From: Ardenticatenaceae bacterium
Lineage (GTDB): Bacteria; Chloroflexota; Anaerolineae; Promineifilales; Promineifilaceae
Length of the DNA: 64,000 bases
Assembly (NCBI GenBank): GCA_020634215.1
Contig: JACKCD010000017.1
Coordinates: 37,540 to 101,539, forward strand
Direction of reading: 5' to 3'
Shown here: in pieces, positions 34,433-43,384 of the stretch
How the letters are laid out: each line of letters begins with the position of its first letter
How positions within the stretch are numbered: position 1 is the stretch's first letter
The notes under the pieces: model-generated
Seen by the model: only the letters and a program-made list of their open reading frames with translations
Databases searched by the model: none
Told to the model about the DNA's origin: nothing
Made by a program: the position numbers and the translations under genes

Positions 34433-35710
34433 TTACAAACGGCCGTTCTCATACGTCGGAAACCGCATACAAAGGTCAGAAACGGCTTGTTGGGTGCGGG
34501 AAATAACGGCCGTTTCTTCCTCCCCCGCCGCCACACTATCCCACACATCTGCAATCAGCCCCCCAATTTTGGCAAACTCCGCCGCCCCAAACCCCCGCGA
34601 CGTACCCGCCGCTGTACCCAGCCGCACCCCCGTCCACTTCTTCGGACTAACCGGGTCGCCCGGAATCGAATTCTTGTTGCTGGTAATAAACGCCGCCTCC
34701 AGCCGCTTCTCCGCCACATCCCCCGTCAACCCCTTCGGCTTCAAATCCACCAGCAGCACGTGGGTGTCTGTTCCGCCCGTCAGCACCGGATAGCCCCGTG
34801 CTTGCAGCGTCGCCGCCAGCGTCCGCGCATTCTCCACCACCTGCCGCGCATACGTCTGAAAGGTGGGCTGCATCGCTTCGCCCAAACAAACCGCCTTGGC
34901 CGCAATCACATTCAGGTGAATGCTCCCCTGGCTGCCGGGGAAAACGGCCGAATTGATCCGCCGCGTCAACTCCGAGTCATTCCACAGAATCACCCCGCCG
35001 CGTGGTCCACGCAGCGTCTTGGTCGTCGTGCAGGTTACAATGTCGGCATGGGGAAACGGACTGGGGTGGGCTTTGCCCGCCACCAACCCGGCAAAATGCG
35101 CCATATCTACCAAAAACAGCGCCCCTACTTCGTCTGCTACCTGCCGAATAGTGGGAAAATCAATGGCGCGGGGATAAGCCGAGCCGCCAGTAATAATCAG
35201 CTTAGGGCGGGGTTCATGCGCCAGCCGCCGCAGCGCGTCATAATCCAGCCGCCCATCCTCTGGCCGCACCCCATAGGAATGGACATTAAACCATTTGCCC
35301 GACAAGTTGGGCGCGGCTCCGTGGCTCAAATGCCCTCCAGCCGACAACGCCATGCTGAGTACGGTGTCGCCCGGCTGCAGCAGCGTCACAAACACAGCCA
35401 AATTGGCCTGCGAGCCAGAATGGGGCTGCACATTGGCAAATTGGCAGCCAAACAGCAGCTTGGCGCGTTCAATCGCCAGCGTTTCCGCCTCATCTACAAT
35501 GCTTGCCCCACCATGATAACGATTGCCAGGGTACCCTTCCACCGTTTTGTTGGTAATGGCTGCCCCCAGCGCGTCACGCACGGCTTGGCTGACAATGTTC
35601 TCGGAAGCAATCAGTTCAATTTGCCCTGCCTGCCGCGTCGCTTCGCGCTGCAATATATCGGCTAACAAGGGGTCGCTTTGGGAAATAGGGGTGTTAAAAA
35701 ATGGGTTCAT
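34433..35710 (-). CDS. Serine hydroxymethyltransferase homologue with altered active site (425 aa)
   Basis: The fold and most signatures are SHMT: IELIASENIVS, EGYPGNRYHGG, VDMAHFAGLVAGKAHPSP and the PLP lysine K231 in TTKTLRGPRGG. Two residues differ from canonical SHMT: the residue before the PLP lysine is Thr230 (normally His), and the second Tyr of RYYGG is His66. QGGP and GTPAITRRG-type loops are also changed (QGSIH, GTAAGTSRG). The protein may be a paralogue with another retro-aldol substrate rather than the housekeeping enzyme. It precedes a dehydrogenase gene. Confidence 0.8.
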   Translation of the reverse strand: MNPFFNTPISQSDPLLADILQREATRQAGQIELIASENIVSQAVRDALGAAITNKTVEGYPGNRYHGGASIVDEAETLAIERAKLLFGCQFANVQPHSGSQANLAVFVTLLQPGDTVLSMALSAGGHLSHGAAPNLSGKWFNVHSYGVRPEDGRLDYDALRRLAHEPRPKLIITGGSAYPRAIDFPTIRQVADEVGALFLVDMAHFAGLVAGKAHPSPFPHADIVTCTTTKTLRGPRGGVILWNDSELTRRINSAVFPGSQGSIHLNVIAAKAVCLGEAMQPTFQTYARQVVENARTLAATLQARGYPVLTGGTDTHVLLVDLKPKGLTGDVAEKRLEAAFITSNKNSIPGDPVSPKKWTGVRLGTAAGTSRGFGAAEFAKIGGLIADVWDSVAAGEEETAVISRTQQAVSDLCMRFPTYENGRL

Positions 35711-35752
35711 CCTTCAAAAAGCTGCAAACATCTTGCTTACAGCTTGTGGACA

Positions 35753-35786
35753 AAAAGTTCAACTTCTTCAAAGAGGTTGAACTTTT
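35753..35786 (-). terminator. Terminator after the PIG-L/cNMP gene
   Basis: AAAAGTTCAAC (35753-35763) pairs with GTTGAACTTTT (35776-35786). On the minus strand a T-run follows the stem, so it ends the upstream PIG-L transcript before the SHMT-like gene. Confidence 0.75.
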
Positions 35787-35858
35787 CACTTTATACTCCG
35801 TGCAATTTGAAACCCATGTTTTTTTGCACCAGTCAGACAAAAAAACCATAGGTTTCAT

Positions 35859-37061
35859 TCAAATTTGAGTATACAAATCAAAATCCGTCTCTATGTGTTG
35901 CGGTGGATAGATCCGCCTGAAATATTCCTGCCCTAAAATTTCGCGCCACATTTCCAGCGGAAACATCTCCGGCGAGATCGGGTATTGGCTACGGTGCTGC
36001 GAGAGGGCATTTATCTTTGGCTCAATAAACTCAGTCACATCAATACGGGTTGTAATGTCATGTCCGCCCGCCTGACCGCCGGCCGAATCATCCACCCCAA
36101 AACGCGCTTCCTCACCCCGGCCGGCAAAGTTCGTTGGCTCGCCCGGTGACAACACCAGGCAAGTTGTGTTTTTTGTCGCAACAACATGGGCATTACGCGG
36201 CTTGCCATAGGCAATCCCCGCCTCACCAATAAAAACGCCGGAGCCATGAGATTCCAAATAAACGATCTCGCCAGTTTCGTCCTCGCGCAAAATATCCACC
36301 TCACCTGATAAGATGAGGTATAAACTGGTTGATGGCTCCCCTTGTTCAATAATATAGAAGCCGGAAGGGTACCACTGCACCTGAATATGATCACTCGCAT
36401 AACCCAACATTGAGGACTCGTCGGCAAAAAGCATCAGGCCGTGCATAAAATCATCGGAACCCCGATACCGCTTGTCCAAACTATGCAGCCAGTTGACAAT
36501 AAGCTGCAAAAGCAAGCGGTCGCTTTGGGGAAAAACGCTGTGGTATAAACGGCGAGGGGTATGGGGCAATAGCCCATTCTCAAGCTGCCCGGCGAAGGCC
36601 GTCTCAACGCCTGCCTGCCAACACGCCTCGGTGGCCGCCAGGCTAATGGCAATGTGATCCGGATGCCCATAGGCTCCAGTCTCATCAAAGGTAAAAACCA
36701 TATCGGGTTTAAACTCACGAATGATCTGCACAATGCGCTCAACCAGCTCCGCCTGGGGAATATTCTTTAATTTACCGTCGCCATAATTTAAACAAACGGT
36801 TTGCTGCACGCCCAACTGTTGACACGCTTGGTACAGTTCCTTGCGCCGAACTTCCCCCAGCGTGCGGCGGGTAGCGGCACTTGCCTCACGTATTTGTCCG
36901 GCTTCCCCTTGGGTAAAAGACACGACCATGGCCTCTGCCCCAGCAATAATATATTTTGCCAGGGTTCCACCAATGCAAAAGGTTTCATCGTCAGGATGGG
37001 CATAAACACCTAATAACCGCAGTGGGGTCTGGCCTGAGTGCGTATTGCTATCTATATTCAT
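35859..37061 (-). CDS. PIG-L deacetylase fused to a cyclic-nucleotide-binding domain (400 aa)
   Basis: Residues about 15-190 are a PIG-L/LmbE zinc deacetylase with the metal motifs AHPDDE (21-26) and GHPDH (132-136). Residues about 225-335 are a cyclic-nucleotide-binding beta-barrel (FYIIEQGEPSTSLYLILSGEVDILRED ... FIGEAGIAYGKPRNAHVVA). The last 65 residues are unassigned. PIG-L enzymes remove acetyl groups from GlcNAc conjugates, for example in mycothiol or bacillithiol synthesis. The fusion suggests a deacetylase gated by a cyclic nucleotide, which is uncommon. The gene is visibly less GC-rich than its surroundings and has no AACGGCCGTT. Confidence 0.85.
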   Translation of the reverse strand: MNIDSNTHSGQTPLRLLGVYAHPDDETFCIGGTLAKYIIAGAEAMVVSFTQGEAGQIREASAATRRTLGEVRRKELYQACQQLGVQQTVCLNYGDGKLKNIPQAELVERIVQIIREFKPDMVFTFDETGAYGHPDHIAISLAATEACWQAGVETAFAGQLENGLLPHTPRRLYHSVFPQSDRLLLQLIVNWLHSLDKRYRGSDDFMHGLMLFADESSMLGYASDHIQVQWYPSGFYIIEQGEPSTSLYLILSGEVDILREDETGEIVYLESHGSGVFIGEAGIAYGKPRNAHVVATKNTTCLVLSPGEPTNFAGRGEEARFGVDDSAGGQAGGHDITTRIDVTEFIEPKINALSQHRSQYPISPEMFPLEMWREILGQEYFRRIYPPQHIETDFDLYTQI

Positions 37062-37216
37062 GTTCTACTCCTTTGGGATGGTTTCTATGTTCGCTCTTTG
37101 CCATGTTCTGGATAATGTCTTACAGCATGAATGAAGATAGATTGTTATGAACGGAACCGATACCGATTCTGCCAATCACCATACATGGAAATCCGGCGGT
37201 TAGGAGGTTATAGAAC

Positions 37217-37276
37217 TAGAGAAATGAGAGACTGGCTCACGCTCTGGCTCTGCGAGTCTCCCAATCCCTATTTCCA
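37217..37276. repeat. Repeat family A, degenerate copy
   Basis: GAGAAATGAGAGACTGG answered by CGAGTCTCCCAATCCC between the hydrolase end and the PIG-L start. Confidence 0.5.
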
Positions 37277-37279
37277 AAG

Positions 37280-38188
37280 CTAATCGTGCCTGTTTATATG
37301 CTCCGCAATTCGTGCCATAATGTCCGTCCAGGTTTCCTCTGGCAAGTTATGGCCCATGCCAGCAACAATCATCAATTCAGCGTTGGGGATGGCGTTGGCA
37401 GTGTCAATGCCTCCCTGCACGTTGACCAAGGGGTCTTCGTCGCCGTGAATGACGAGGGTGGGAACCATCACCTGATGCAACTTCTCGGTGCGGTCGCCAG
37501 AGGCGATGATGGCCGCCATTTGCCGTGCTGAGCCAGCAGGGTGAAAGTTGCGGTCATATTGCAGGGCGGCACTGCGACGCACGCGCTCTTCATCTAGGGG
37601 AAAGCCACTACCAATATAGGCTTTCCAACTTTCAACACTGTGAGCAATGTGCGCACCACGCTCCACGGGCACGACGGAAGTCATGGCGGCCATCGCAGCG
37701 GGTGTGGGCATGACAGCAGGGGGGAAGTTGGGGGTGGACATGATGGAAACGGCCGTTTTCAGCCGCTCCGGCCAGTGAATCATCATCTCCTGCACAATCA
37801 TCCCCCCCATAGACACCCCCAACACATGCGCCTGCTCAATCCCCAGCGCATCCAGTACCCCCATGCCATCCGCCGCCATATCGCGCAGCAAATACGGTAC
37901 CACCTCCCCCTGCCCCATCATCATTGCCAGCGGGTTGGGCGTGCCAGCTTCAACAAACTTCGTCGCCAGCCCCACATCCCGGTTGTCATAGCGAATCAGC
38001 CATAAACCATGCGCCGCCAGCCGTTCACAAAAATCCAAATCCCAGGCCACTAGTTGTGACCCCAAACCGCTAACCAACAGCAGCGGCGGGTCACTGGGAT
38101 TGCCAATGGTATCATATACCACTTCAATACCGTTGGTTTGAATGCTTACCTCATCGCTCTTTTCAATCTTAATCGCTTTTGTCACCAC
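37280..38188 (-). CDS. Alpha/beta hydrolase (302 aa)
   Basis: The nucleophile elbow GVSMGG, the oxyanion region LLLVSGLGSQLVAWD, Asp in VIHGDEDPLV and His in VAGMGHNLP form a complete hydrolase triad. Length and WDLDFCERLAAHGLWLIRYDNRDVGLATKF resemble the bacterial esterase/chloroperoxidase-like branch. The substrate is unknown. The start is GTG 38188 (or GTG 38185), immediately after the stop of the acetyltransferase gene, so the two genes are coupled. Confidence 0.87.
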   Translation of the reverse strand: MVTKAIKIEKSDEVSIQTNGIEVVYDTIGNPSDPPLLLVSGLGSQLVAWDLDFCERLAAHGLWLIRYDNRDVGLATKFVEAGTPNPLAMMMGQGEVVPYLLRDMAADGMGVLDALGIEQAHVLGVSMGGMIVQEMMIHWPERLKTAVSIMSTPNFPPAVMPTPAAMAAMTSVVPVERGAHIAHSVESWKAYIGSGFPLDEERVRRSAALQYDRNFHPAGSARQMAAIIASGDRTEKLHQVMVPTLVIHGDEDPLVNVQGGIDTANAIPNAELMIVAGMGHNLPEETWTDIMARIAEHINRHD

Positions 38189-38722
38189 TCACCTCACCTC
38201 AAACCACATCACCGACCGTAAATCTGTTTGCAGCCCTCGCGCTTGCTCTCCAGCCACCAACGCCTGCAAACCGGCCGTTTGTGCTTCTGGGGGCATCTCC
38301 GCAAACCCCATCTGCCGGTAAAACGGCGCGTTCCAGGGAACATGGCGAAACGTCGAAAGCGTTACCCCCGCATACCCCTGCGCCTGCGCCATCTGGCAAA
38401 CCTGCTTTACCAATGCCGTCCCCACCCCCTTGCGCCCATGCGCCGGATGCACATCCAGTTCGTCCAAATGCAGCCATTGGTCAATTTGTGTCAGCAGCGC
38501 AAACCCAACCGGTTGATTTGCTTCGTCCACTGCCACCCACAGCAAACCAAACTGTTGGGCAGCCGCAAAATCCTCCGCACGATTGGCTTTGTCTAATATT
38601 TCAGGGGTCAACCCGGTTACAGTTAACTGGCTCAGATAAAGCCTGGCAGCGGCCAACTCTACGGCAGGCAATAAAACCACATCATTACGGGCTGCAGGTC
38701 GAATGTGATAACCACCAGACAT
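38189..38722 (-). CDS. GNAT N-acetyltransferase (177 aa)
   Basis: A GNAT fold is shown by WLHLDELDVHPAHGRKGVGTALVKQVC (motif A, acetyl-CoA pyrophosphate loop RKGVGT) and by TLSTFRHVPWNAPFYRQMGFAE (motif B). Such enzymes acetylate amines of small molecules or proteins. It is the first gene of a two-gene operon with the alpha/beta hydrolase and has a long AT-rich region upstream. Confidence 0.87.
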   Translation of the reverse strand: MSGGYHIRPAARNDVVLLPAVELAAARLYLSQLTVTGLTPEILDKANRAEDFAAAQQFGLLWVAVDEANQPVGFALLTQIDQWLHLDELDVHPAHGRKGVGTALVKQVCQMAQAQGYAGVTLSTFRHVPWNAPFYRQMGFAEMPPEAQTAGLQALVAGEQARGLQTDLRSVMWFEVR

Positions 38723-39141
38723 GGCAGAATACTATATTGTTTGTGACCAACTTACAAAATTTGGTGCCTAATCTTTTAACTATTTGAGATTTTGTCGGCA
38801 ATACGCTTATGCAAATCATTTGCTCAATCCGTCACACTCAAATTCAAAGCAAAACTGAGCCTCTATAAGTTGCGTGTCTGATAGCTATTGCTAAACTTGA
38901 ACAAGATTTCATTGTGTTCATCCTCAATTCGTAGTTTTGGTTGCAGGTTTTGGCCTAGTTATGCTTAATCTTTGCAACCTGTGATTGTAGGAGGTTTCGC
39001 TCTAGCAAAAACAAATCAACTATTCCCCCAATTTAAATCCATACTTTACAATCTCCCCACATCGCTCATGTAAAACCCCTGGCGGCTTACCTTGCGTAGG
39101 CACATACATGAGTGTCAACGCTTCATAGGAGGAAGTGTTTC
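38723..39141. promoter_or_regulatory. AT-rich divergent intergenic region
   Basis: This 419-base region lies between the divergent acetyltransferase and secreted-protein genes. It is AT-rich, has no ORF, no repeat-family copy and no AACGGCCGTT. Promoters for both genes must lie here, but no convincing pair of boxes stands out. Confidence 0.45.
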
Positions 39142-41169
39142 ATGAATCTAGCTAAAGTTACCCGCCTAGTATTTTTGGCTCTGTGCTTATCCCTTGGTGT
39201 TTGGCTCATCACCAAATCTGCCAGCCCGGCGATAGAGACCGCCGAACGCCAGCAAGCCATCCAGGCGTTTGCTCCCGCTCCCATTTCTGCCGACCGCGAG
39301 GTCGCTCAAGTTACACAGGGAGAGCTGTCTAAACCCGTTGTTGTTAATTTACGCGATATTCCAGCCGGTGTCCGCGACCCAAACAGCCAGCTAGACCGTT
39401 GGCAACGTGGTGAGATTGACATGGACGAAATTGAAGGCATTCGGGATGCGGCTGTTATGGCCGCCATGCGTGCCGAGTCGCTAAAACTGGCTCCGAGCGC
39501 AAATGTTCAGATAGCGGCAACAAACGGCCCAGGGTTGATGGCTCCGGCGGCCGGCACAGGGTTTGCCAGCATGGACTACACCGAATGCTGTGGTGGGGGT
39601 GGCAATGTGCCGCCAGACCCAGAAATCGCGGTCGGCCCGAATCATGTCATTGCTGTCGTGAACGTTGCTTTGGAAATCTATGACAAAAACGGCAATTCGC
39701 TGGTTGGCCCCACCACCTTCGACAGCTTTATGAATTCCAACCCCAATTGTACTGGTGTGTTTGACCCCAATGCCAACTACGATGAACAGTATGACCGCTA
39801 TGTTCTAGCAATTGATGCTGATGGCACTGATTACTGTATTGCCGTTTCGCAAACAGGTGATCCAACAGGCGCGTGGAATATCTATTCCTTCAAAACCACC
39901 TCCTCACGTCGTGACTTCTTCGATTATCCCCATGCTGGAATCGGGCGCGATGCCATTTACATGGGTGCCAATATTTTCCGAGGCAACAACTTTAAGGAAG
40001 CGCAAATCTGGGCCTTTGATAAAGTTGCTATGTATAGCGGTCAAGCGGCTACTTCAGTGACCAGAGGGCTGGGGATCACCCATGACACGCCACAACCCCT
40101 CAACCTGCACGGGTGGGCACAAGGAACCTGGCCGAGTAGTGGTCCGCACTACTTTTTTGCTGAAACGAATTATGATGGCAGCACCCACACGGTTTTTGCC
40201 TGGAACAACCCGTTTGGGGCCAACAGCTTTAGCACCGTTGGCACGGTGAATTTGAATGCCGCTACGGGTGTCACGGCCGGATTGCCGGTTGATACACCGC
40301 AGCAAGGCGGGCAAACGCTGCAAGGCAACGATTTCCGGCCACAGGATTTTGAGTATCGTGATGGGTTTGCTTGGTCTTCTTCCACAGTGGCGTGTAATCC
40401 CGGTGGCGGCACAGTGAACTGTGTGCGCTGGGCTAAGATTGATCCGGCTACGGCCACGGTTGTGGATGCTGGTGTTTACGGCAGCAGCGGGCAATATCGC
40501 ACCTTTGCCGATTTGGCGGTGGATGCGTGCGGTAATATGGCGGTTGGTTATAGCAAGTCGAGCAGCAGCATGTACCCTGGTGTGTTTGTCACGGGTCGGT
40601 TGGCAACGGATGCCGCAGGGACACTGCAAGCGGAAACGCAGCTAAAAGCAGGTGAAATTGCGTATACGTCGTTTGAAACATCGGCTCCGCGCCGCTGGGG
40701 TGACTACACGGAAATGACGGTTGACCCGGCGGGGACGACTTTCTGGTATTTGGGTGAGTATAGCAAGAACACGGGGACGACAAACGGCCGTTGGGGAACC
40801 TACATTGGCTCCTTCAGCTACAGTTGTAACCCTGGCACCGTCCCCACACCTACACCCGTAGGGCCAACCCCAACCTCTGTACCACCAACACCAACTTCGG
40901 TTCCGCCAACAGCTACGCCAAATCCTGGCAGCATCACCTTAAACGTGAATGCTTATAAAACGCAGGGCAACAAGTATGCTGACTTGACCTGGAGTGGGGC
41001 AAACGGCGGTAGCGTGGACATTTATTACAACGGCAGCTTGTATACAACCACAGCCAATGATGGCTCTGAAACGGTAGGCTCTTTTGGCAAGGGCGGCGGC
41101 ACATGGTCTTTCCAGGTTTGTGAAGCGGGAACGAATACTTGTTCAGCGGTTGTTTCGGGTGCCTGGTAA
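39142..41169 (+). CDS. Large secreted protein with Thr/Pro linker and C-terminal beta domain (675 aa)
   Basis: A signal peptide (TRLVFLALCLSLGVWLITKSASPA) begins the protein. The body (about 145-565) contains propeller-like phrases (DPEIAVGPNHVIAVVN, YDEQYDRYVLAIDADGTDYCIAVSQTGDPTGAWNIYSF, RRWGDYTEMTVDPAG) typical of large exported proteins of Chloroflexota and Acidobacteriota. A linker of TPTSVPPTPTSVPPT type precedes a small C-terminal domain of about 85 residues that looks like fibronectin-III or CBM-like beta-sandwich. It is probably exported to the cell surface or released. ATG 39142 has TAGGAGGA upstream. Function is unknown. Confidence 0.8.
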   Translation: MNLAKVTRLVFLALCLSLGVWLITKSASPAIETAERQQAIQAFAPAPISADREVAQVTQGELSKPVVVNLRDIPAGVRDPNSQLDRWQRGEIDMDEIEGIRDAAVMAAMRAESLKLAPSANVQIAATNGPGLMAPAAGTGFASMDYTECCGGGGNVPPDPEIAVGPNHVIAVVNVALEIYDKNGNSLVGPTTFDSFMNSNPNCTGVFDPNANYDEQYDRYVLAIDADGTDYCIAVSQTGDPTGAWNIYSFKTTSSRRDFFDYPHAGIGRDAIYMGANIFRGNNFKEAQIWAFDKVAMYSGQAATSVTRGLGITHDTPQPLNLHGWAQGTWPSSGPHYFFAETNYDGSTHTVFAWNNPFGANSFSTVGTVNLNAATGVTAGLPVDTPQQGGQTLQGNDFRPQDFEYRDGFAWSSSTVACNPGGGTVNCVRWAKIDPATATVVDAGVYGSSGQYRTFADLAVDACGNMAVGYSKSSSSMYPGVFVTGRLATDAAGTLQAETQLKAGEIAYTSFETSAPRRWGDYTEMTVDPAGTTFWYLGEYSKNTGTTNGRWGTYIGSFSYSCNPGTVPTPTPVGPTPTSVPPTPTSVPPTATPNPGSITLNVNAYKTQGNKYADLTWSGANGGSVDIYYNGSLYTTTANDGSETVGSFGKGGGTWSFQVCEAGTNTCSAVVSGAW

Positions 41170-41219
41170 GATAGAATGCGGTTTGGCCTGATGGGGTCAA
41201 ACGGTTAGATTGTTTGATT

Positions 41220-41255
41220 AAAAGCGGTTGGGGTATTTGCCCCAACCGCTTTTTG
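41220..41255 (+). terminator. Rho-independent terminator
   Basis: AAAAGCGGTTGGGG pairs with CCCCAACCGCTTTT around a short loop and ends in T residues, 50 bases after the secreted-protein stop. Confidence 0.9.
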
Positions 41256-41407
41256 TATGGTTCACAACACGCCGGGGCAGTTTTTGGAGCAAGGTATATA
41301 GCGATCACTGGATGCAGGTTGGTGGCACTACAAAATTTTCATTCAGTGGTTTGGAAATCTTACAATACGGGTTGACCCTTATCTTTTCAACTCTTTAGCA
41401 TCCTATA

Positions 41408-42106
41408 TTATGTATCCTCTCCCACCATCCCCCTCCCCCGCAGCCACTTCAACGCCTCCCGCTCACTCAGCGGGTGCAGGTTGGTAGCGGCAACAAACGC
41501 GGTGACGGCAGCGGCATCGGTTTTGGAATATTCGCGCAGCGCCCAGCCAATGGCCTTGTTGATAAAAAACTCATCGCTGCCTAGGTTTTCGCGGACGGTG
41601 GCAAAGAGCAGATCGGCATCGGTTTTCCCTTTATAGTGCAGTTGAAACAGCAGTGCCGTGCGCCGCAGCCAAATGTTGTCCGACTGACGCAAACGGCCGT
41701 TCCACACCTCATTCACCTCAGGAAAGCGCAAAAACAGCTCCCCCACCTGCCGCCCCGCCAGCAAATCCACCGTGTCCCACCATGACTTCGTGGTGATAAG
41801 CTGTACCAGCAGATTCATCATCTCCGGCTGCCAACTGCGCCGCCGTCGCCACAGCAAATCCATCGCTGCATATTGGTACTCACGCTCCGGCAATCCCCAC
41901 AAATCCAAGGCCACCGTTTCCAGCGCATCCAGCGGCGGCAGACCGTGGGCGGCCACAAAGTGGCGCGTCAGTTCGGCACGCTGCGGCGATTTGATGCCCA
42001 AAAAGGGGAATTGGTCGCGCATGTAGGCGGCCATCGGTGCGGCTTGGGCGGGGTCGGCGTGCTGGGTAAACTGCGCCAGCAGGGGGAGTAAGTAAGGATG
42101 TGTCAT
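41408..42106 (-). CDS. AlkD-like DNA alkylation repair protein (232 aa)
   Basis: The all-helical HEAT-like sequence with FLGIKSPQRAELTRHF, LWGLPEREYQYAAMDLLWR, KSWWDTVDLLAGRQVG and FFINKAIGWALREYSKTD matches AlkD DNA glycosylases, which excise alkylated purines such as 7-methylguanine and 3-methyladenine. The Trp/Asp pairs used by AlkD are present (SWWDTVD, WALREYSK). ATG 42106 starts MTHPYL; it lies 13 bases downstream of the Ap4A phosphorylase gene, an operon. Confidence 0.85.
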   Translation of the reverse strand: MTHPYLLPLLAQFTQHADPAQAAPMAAYMRDQFPFLGIKSPQRAELTRHFVAAHGLPPLDALETVALDLWGLPEREYQYAAMDLLWRRRRSWQPEMMNLLVQLITTKSWWDTVDLLAGRQVGELFLRFPEVNEVWNGRLRQSDNIWLRRTALLFQLHYKGKTDADLLFATVRENLGSDEFFINKAIGWALREYSKTDAAAVTAFVAATNLHPLSEREALKWLRGRGMVGEDT

Positions 42107-42119
42107 AGGCACAAATTGC

Positions 42120-43097
42120 TCACAAGGCTGAGATTGGAGATCGGAGATTAAGCCAATCCCCAATCTCCAATCTCCCATTTCCCATTTCCACCGGCATCCC
42201 CACCCCACGCAAAATGTTCATCGGCCCCAGCTGGTGAATTAGAGCCAGTTGCTCGTCATCACGCGCCAGCATGGAACCGGCAAAACCAAGCGAGTTGACC
42301 GATACGCCGTAGTGTTTGGCACGAACGCGGGGCACAAGCAGCATCCAACGGCGGGTCAAGAGCAAATTATAGGGGCCAGCTTGTGCGCCGCCACGTTCAA
42401 CCGTGCCGTCGTGCAGCCCCACAGCGGCCAAAAGCTGTCGGTAATGGTGAAAGAGAGAAACGGCCGTTTCCCGCCCCATCTCCAACTGCACCAGCGCATG
42501 GGCAAAGGGGAAACTGGGTACACGGCCTATTTGGTTGGTGAAAACGGCCGTTTCCATCGCGGTTTCGAGGGGAACGGCCGTTCCGTTTGGCGACAGCGGA
42601 AACGGCACCAGCTGCAAATGCTTATGCCGCTGGCTCGCCCCAGCATCCTTGCCCCCATTAAAAAAACCCAATCCGTCAATTTCCCGCAGACAACGCCACA
42701 GTGCCGCCAAATCAGCCACCGTCAACCACGTTGTCTGCTCCGCAAAGGCACGGGTGACAATCAGCAAATGATTGTGATAAACATTGTATTTGTTGAGCAA
42801 ACAAAGGTGGGTTTCAGAAAGATTGGCAACAAACAGGTCGGGGTCGTAGGGGAGGAACGGATTAAAAAAGGCACCAGCAATTGCTGGCGGCTGTCTATGC
42901 TTCTCCTTACGTCGCTGCAGCATTTTGCGCCACACGACAAAAGAAAAGCCCTCTTGTTCAAACAATTCCGCTTCAACCGGCTGCGGTTCCAGCGCACCGC
43001 TGTGCAGGGCATACGCCACCTGCGCCTCTGTACGCGCCAGCAACGTGCCGGGAGCAAGGTCATCTTCTTCAGTTGGTTTCTGTCTACCAGGTTCCAT
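42120..43097 (-). CDS. ATP adenylyltransferase / Ap4A phosphorylase (about 325 aa)
   Basis: Matches the APA1/APA2-type family of the HIT superfamily. The histidine triad is in GASQRHKHLQLVP, and NKYNVYHNHLLIVTRAF and AGPYNLLLTRRWMLLVPR are conserved. These enzymes phosphorolyse Ap4A to ATP and ADP in the cytoplasm. ATG 43097 (MEPGRQK) is chosen because conserved sequence begins soon after; ATG 43208/GTG 43211 with AAGGGG upstream would add 38 atypical residues. The C-terminus (GRLEIGDWLNLRSPISAL) is encoded by a repeat-A copy. Confidence 0.82.
   Translation of the reverse strand: MEPGRQKPTEEDDLAPGTLLARTEAQVAYALHSGALEPQPVEAELFEQEGFSFVVWRKMLQRRKEKHRQPPAIAGAFFNPFLPYDPDLFVANLSETHLCLLNKYNVYHNHLLIVTRAFAEQTTWLTVADLAALWRCLREIDGLGFFNGGKDAGASQRHKHLQLVPFPLSPNGTAVPLETAMETAVFTNQIGRVPSFPFAHALVQLEMGRETAVSLFHHYRQLLAAVGLHDGTVERGGAQAGPYNLLLTRRWMLLVPRVRAKHYGVSVNSLGFAGSMLARDDEQLALIHQLGPMNILRGVGMPVEMGNGRLEIGDWLNLRSPISAL
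42130..42188. repeat. Repeat family A copy inside the 3' end of the Ap4A gene
   Basis: GAGATTGGAGATCGGAGATT answered by CCCCAATCTCCAATCTCCC. In the minus-strand reading frame it encodes the last about 18 residues of Ap4A phosphorylase. Confidence 0.85.
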
Positions 43098-43384
43098 ACA
43101 GTTAAAAATCAAACACCCAATATATCTCTGATTGGTATTGTCTATCATCATAACATAAGGCTGCCAAAAACTGAACCCCGCAAATTGAAAATCGGTAGTG
43201 ACAAACATCACGCCCCTTTACTGTCTTTCAACACTTTAGCAAAACTGCCCCGTCACGTATGCTGAAACTATGACGTATTGTCTCTATTAACCACCGTTAC
43301 AGCCCACATCAAGAGACAAAAGGATAACAAGGTTTCGCGTTTAATCCACAGCGATTAGGCGCGTATTCACTTGGGGAGGCATCC

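Noticed and set aside
34379..35665. 428-codon open frame on the plus strand
   Set aside because: It is antisense to the complete SHMT homologue; its translation is rich in Arg, Pro, Gln and His with no domain pattern.
35711..35858. Riboswitch upstream of the SHMT-like gene
   Set aside because: No glycine or other known riboswitch core is visible; the clear hairpin there is the terminator of the upstream PIG-L gene.
42249..43265. 338-codon open frame on the plus strand
   Set aside because: Antisense to the Ap4A phosphorylase gene, which has an intact histidine triad.
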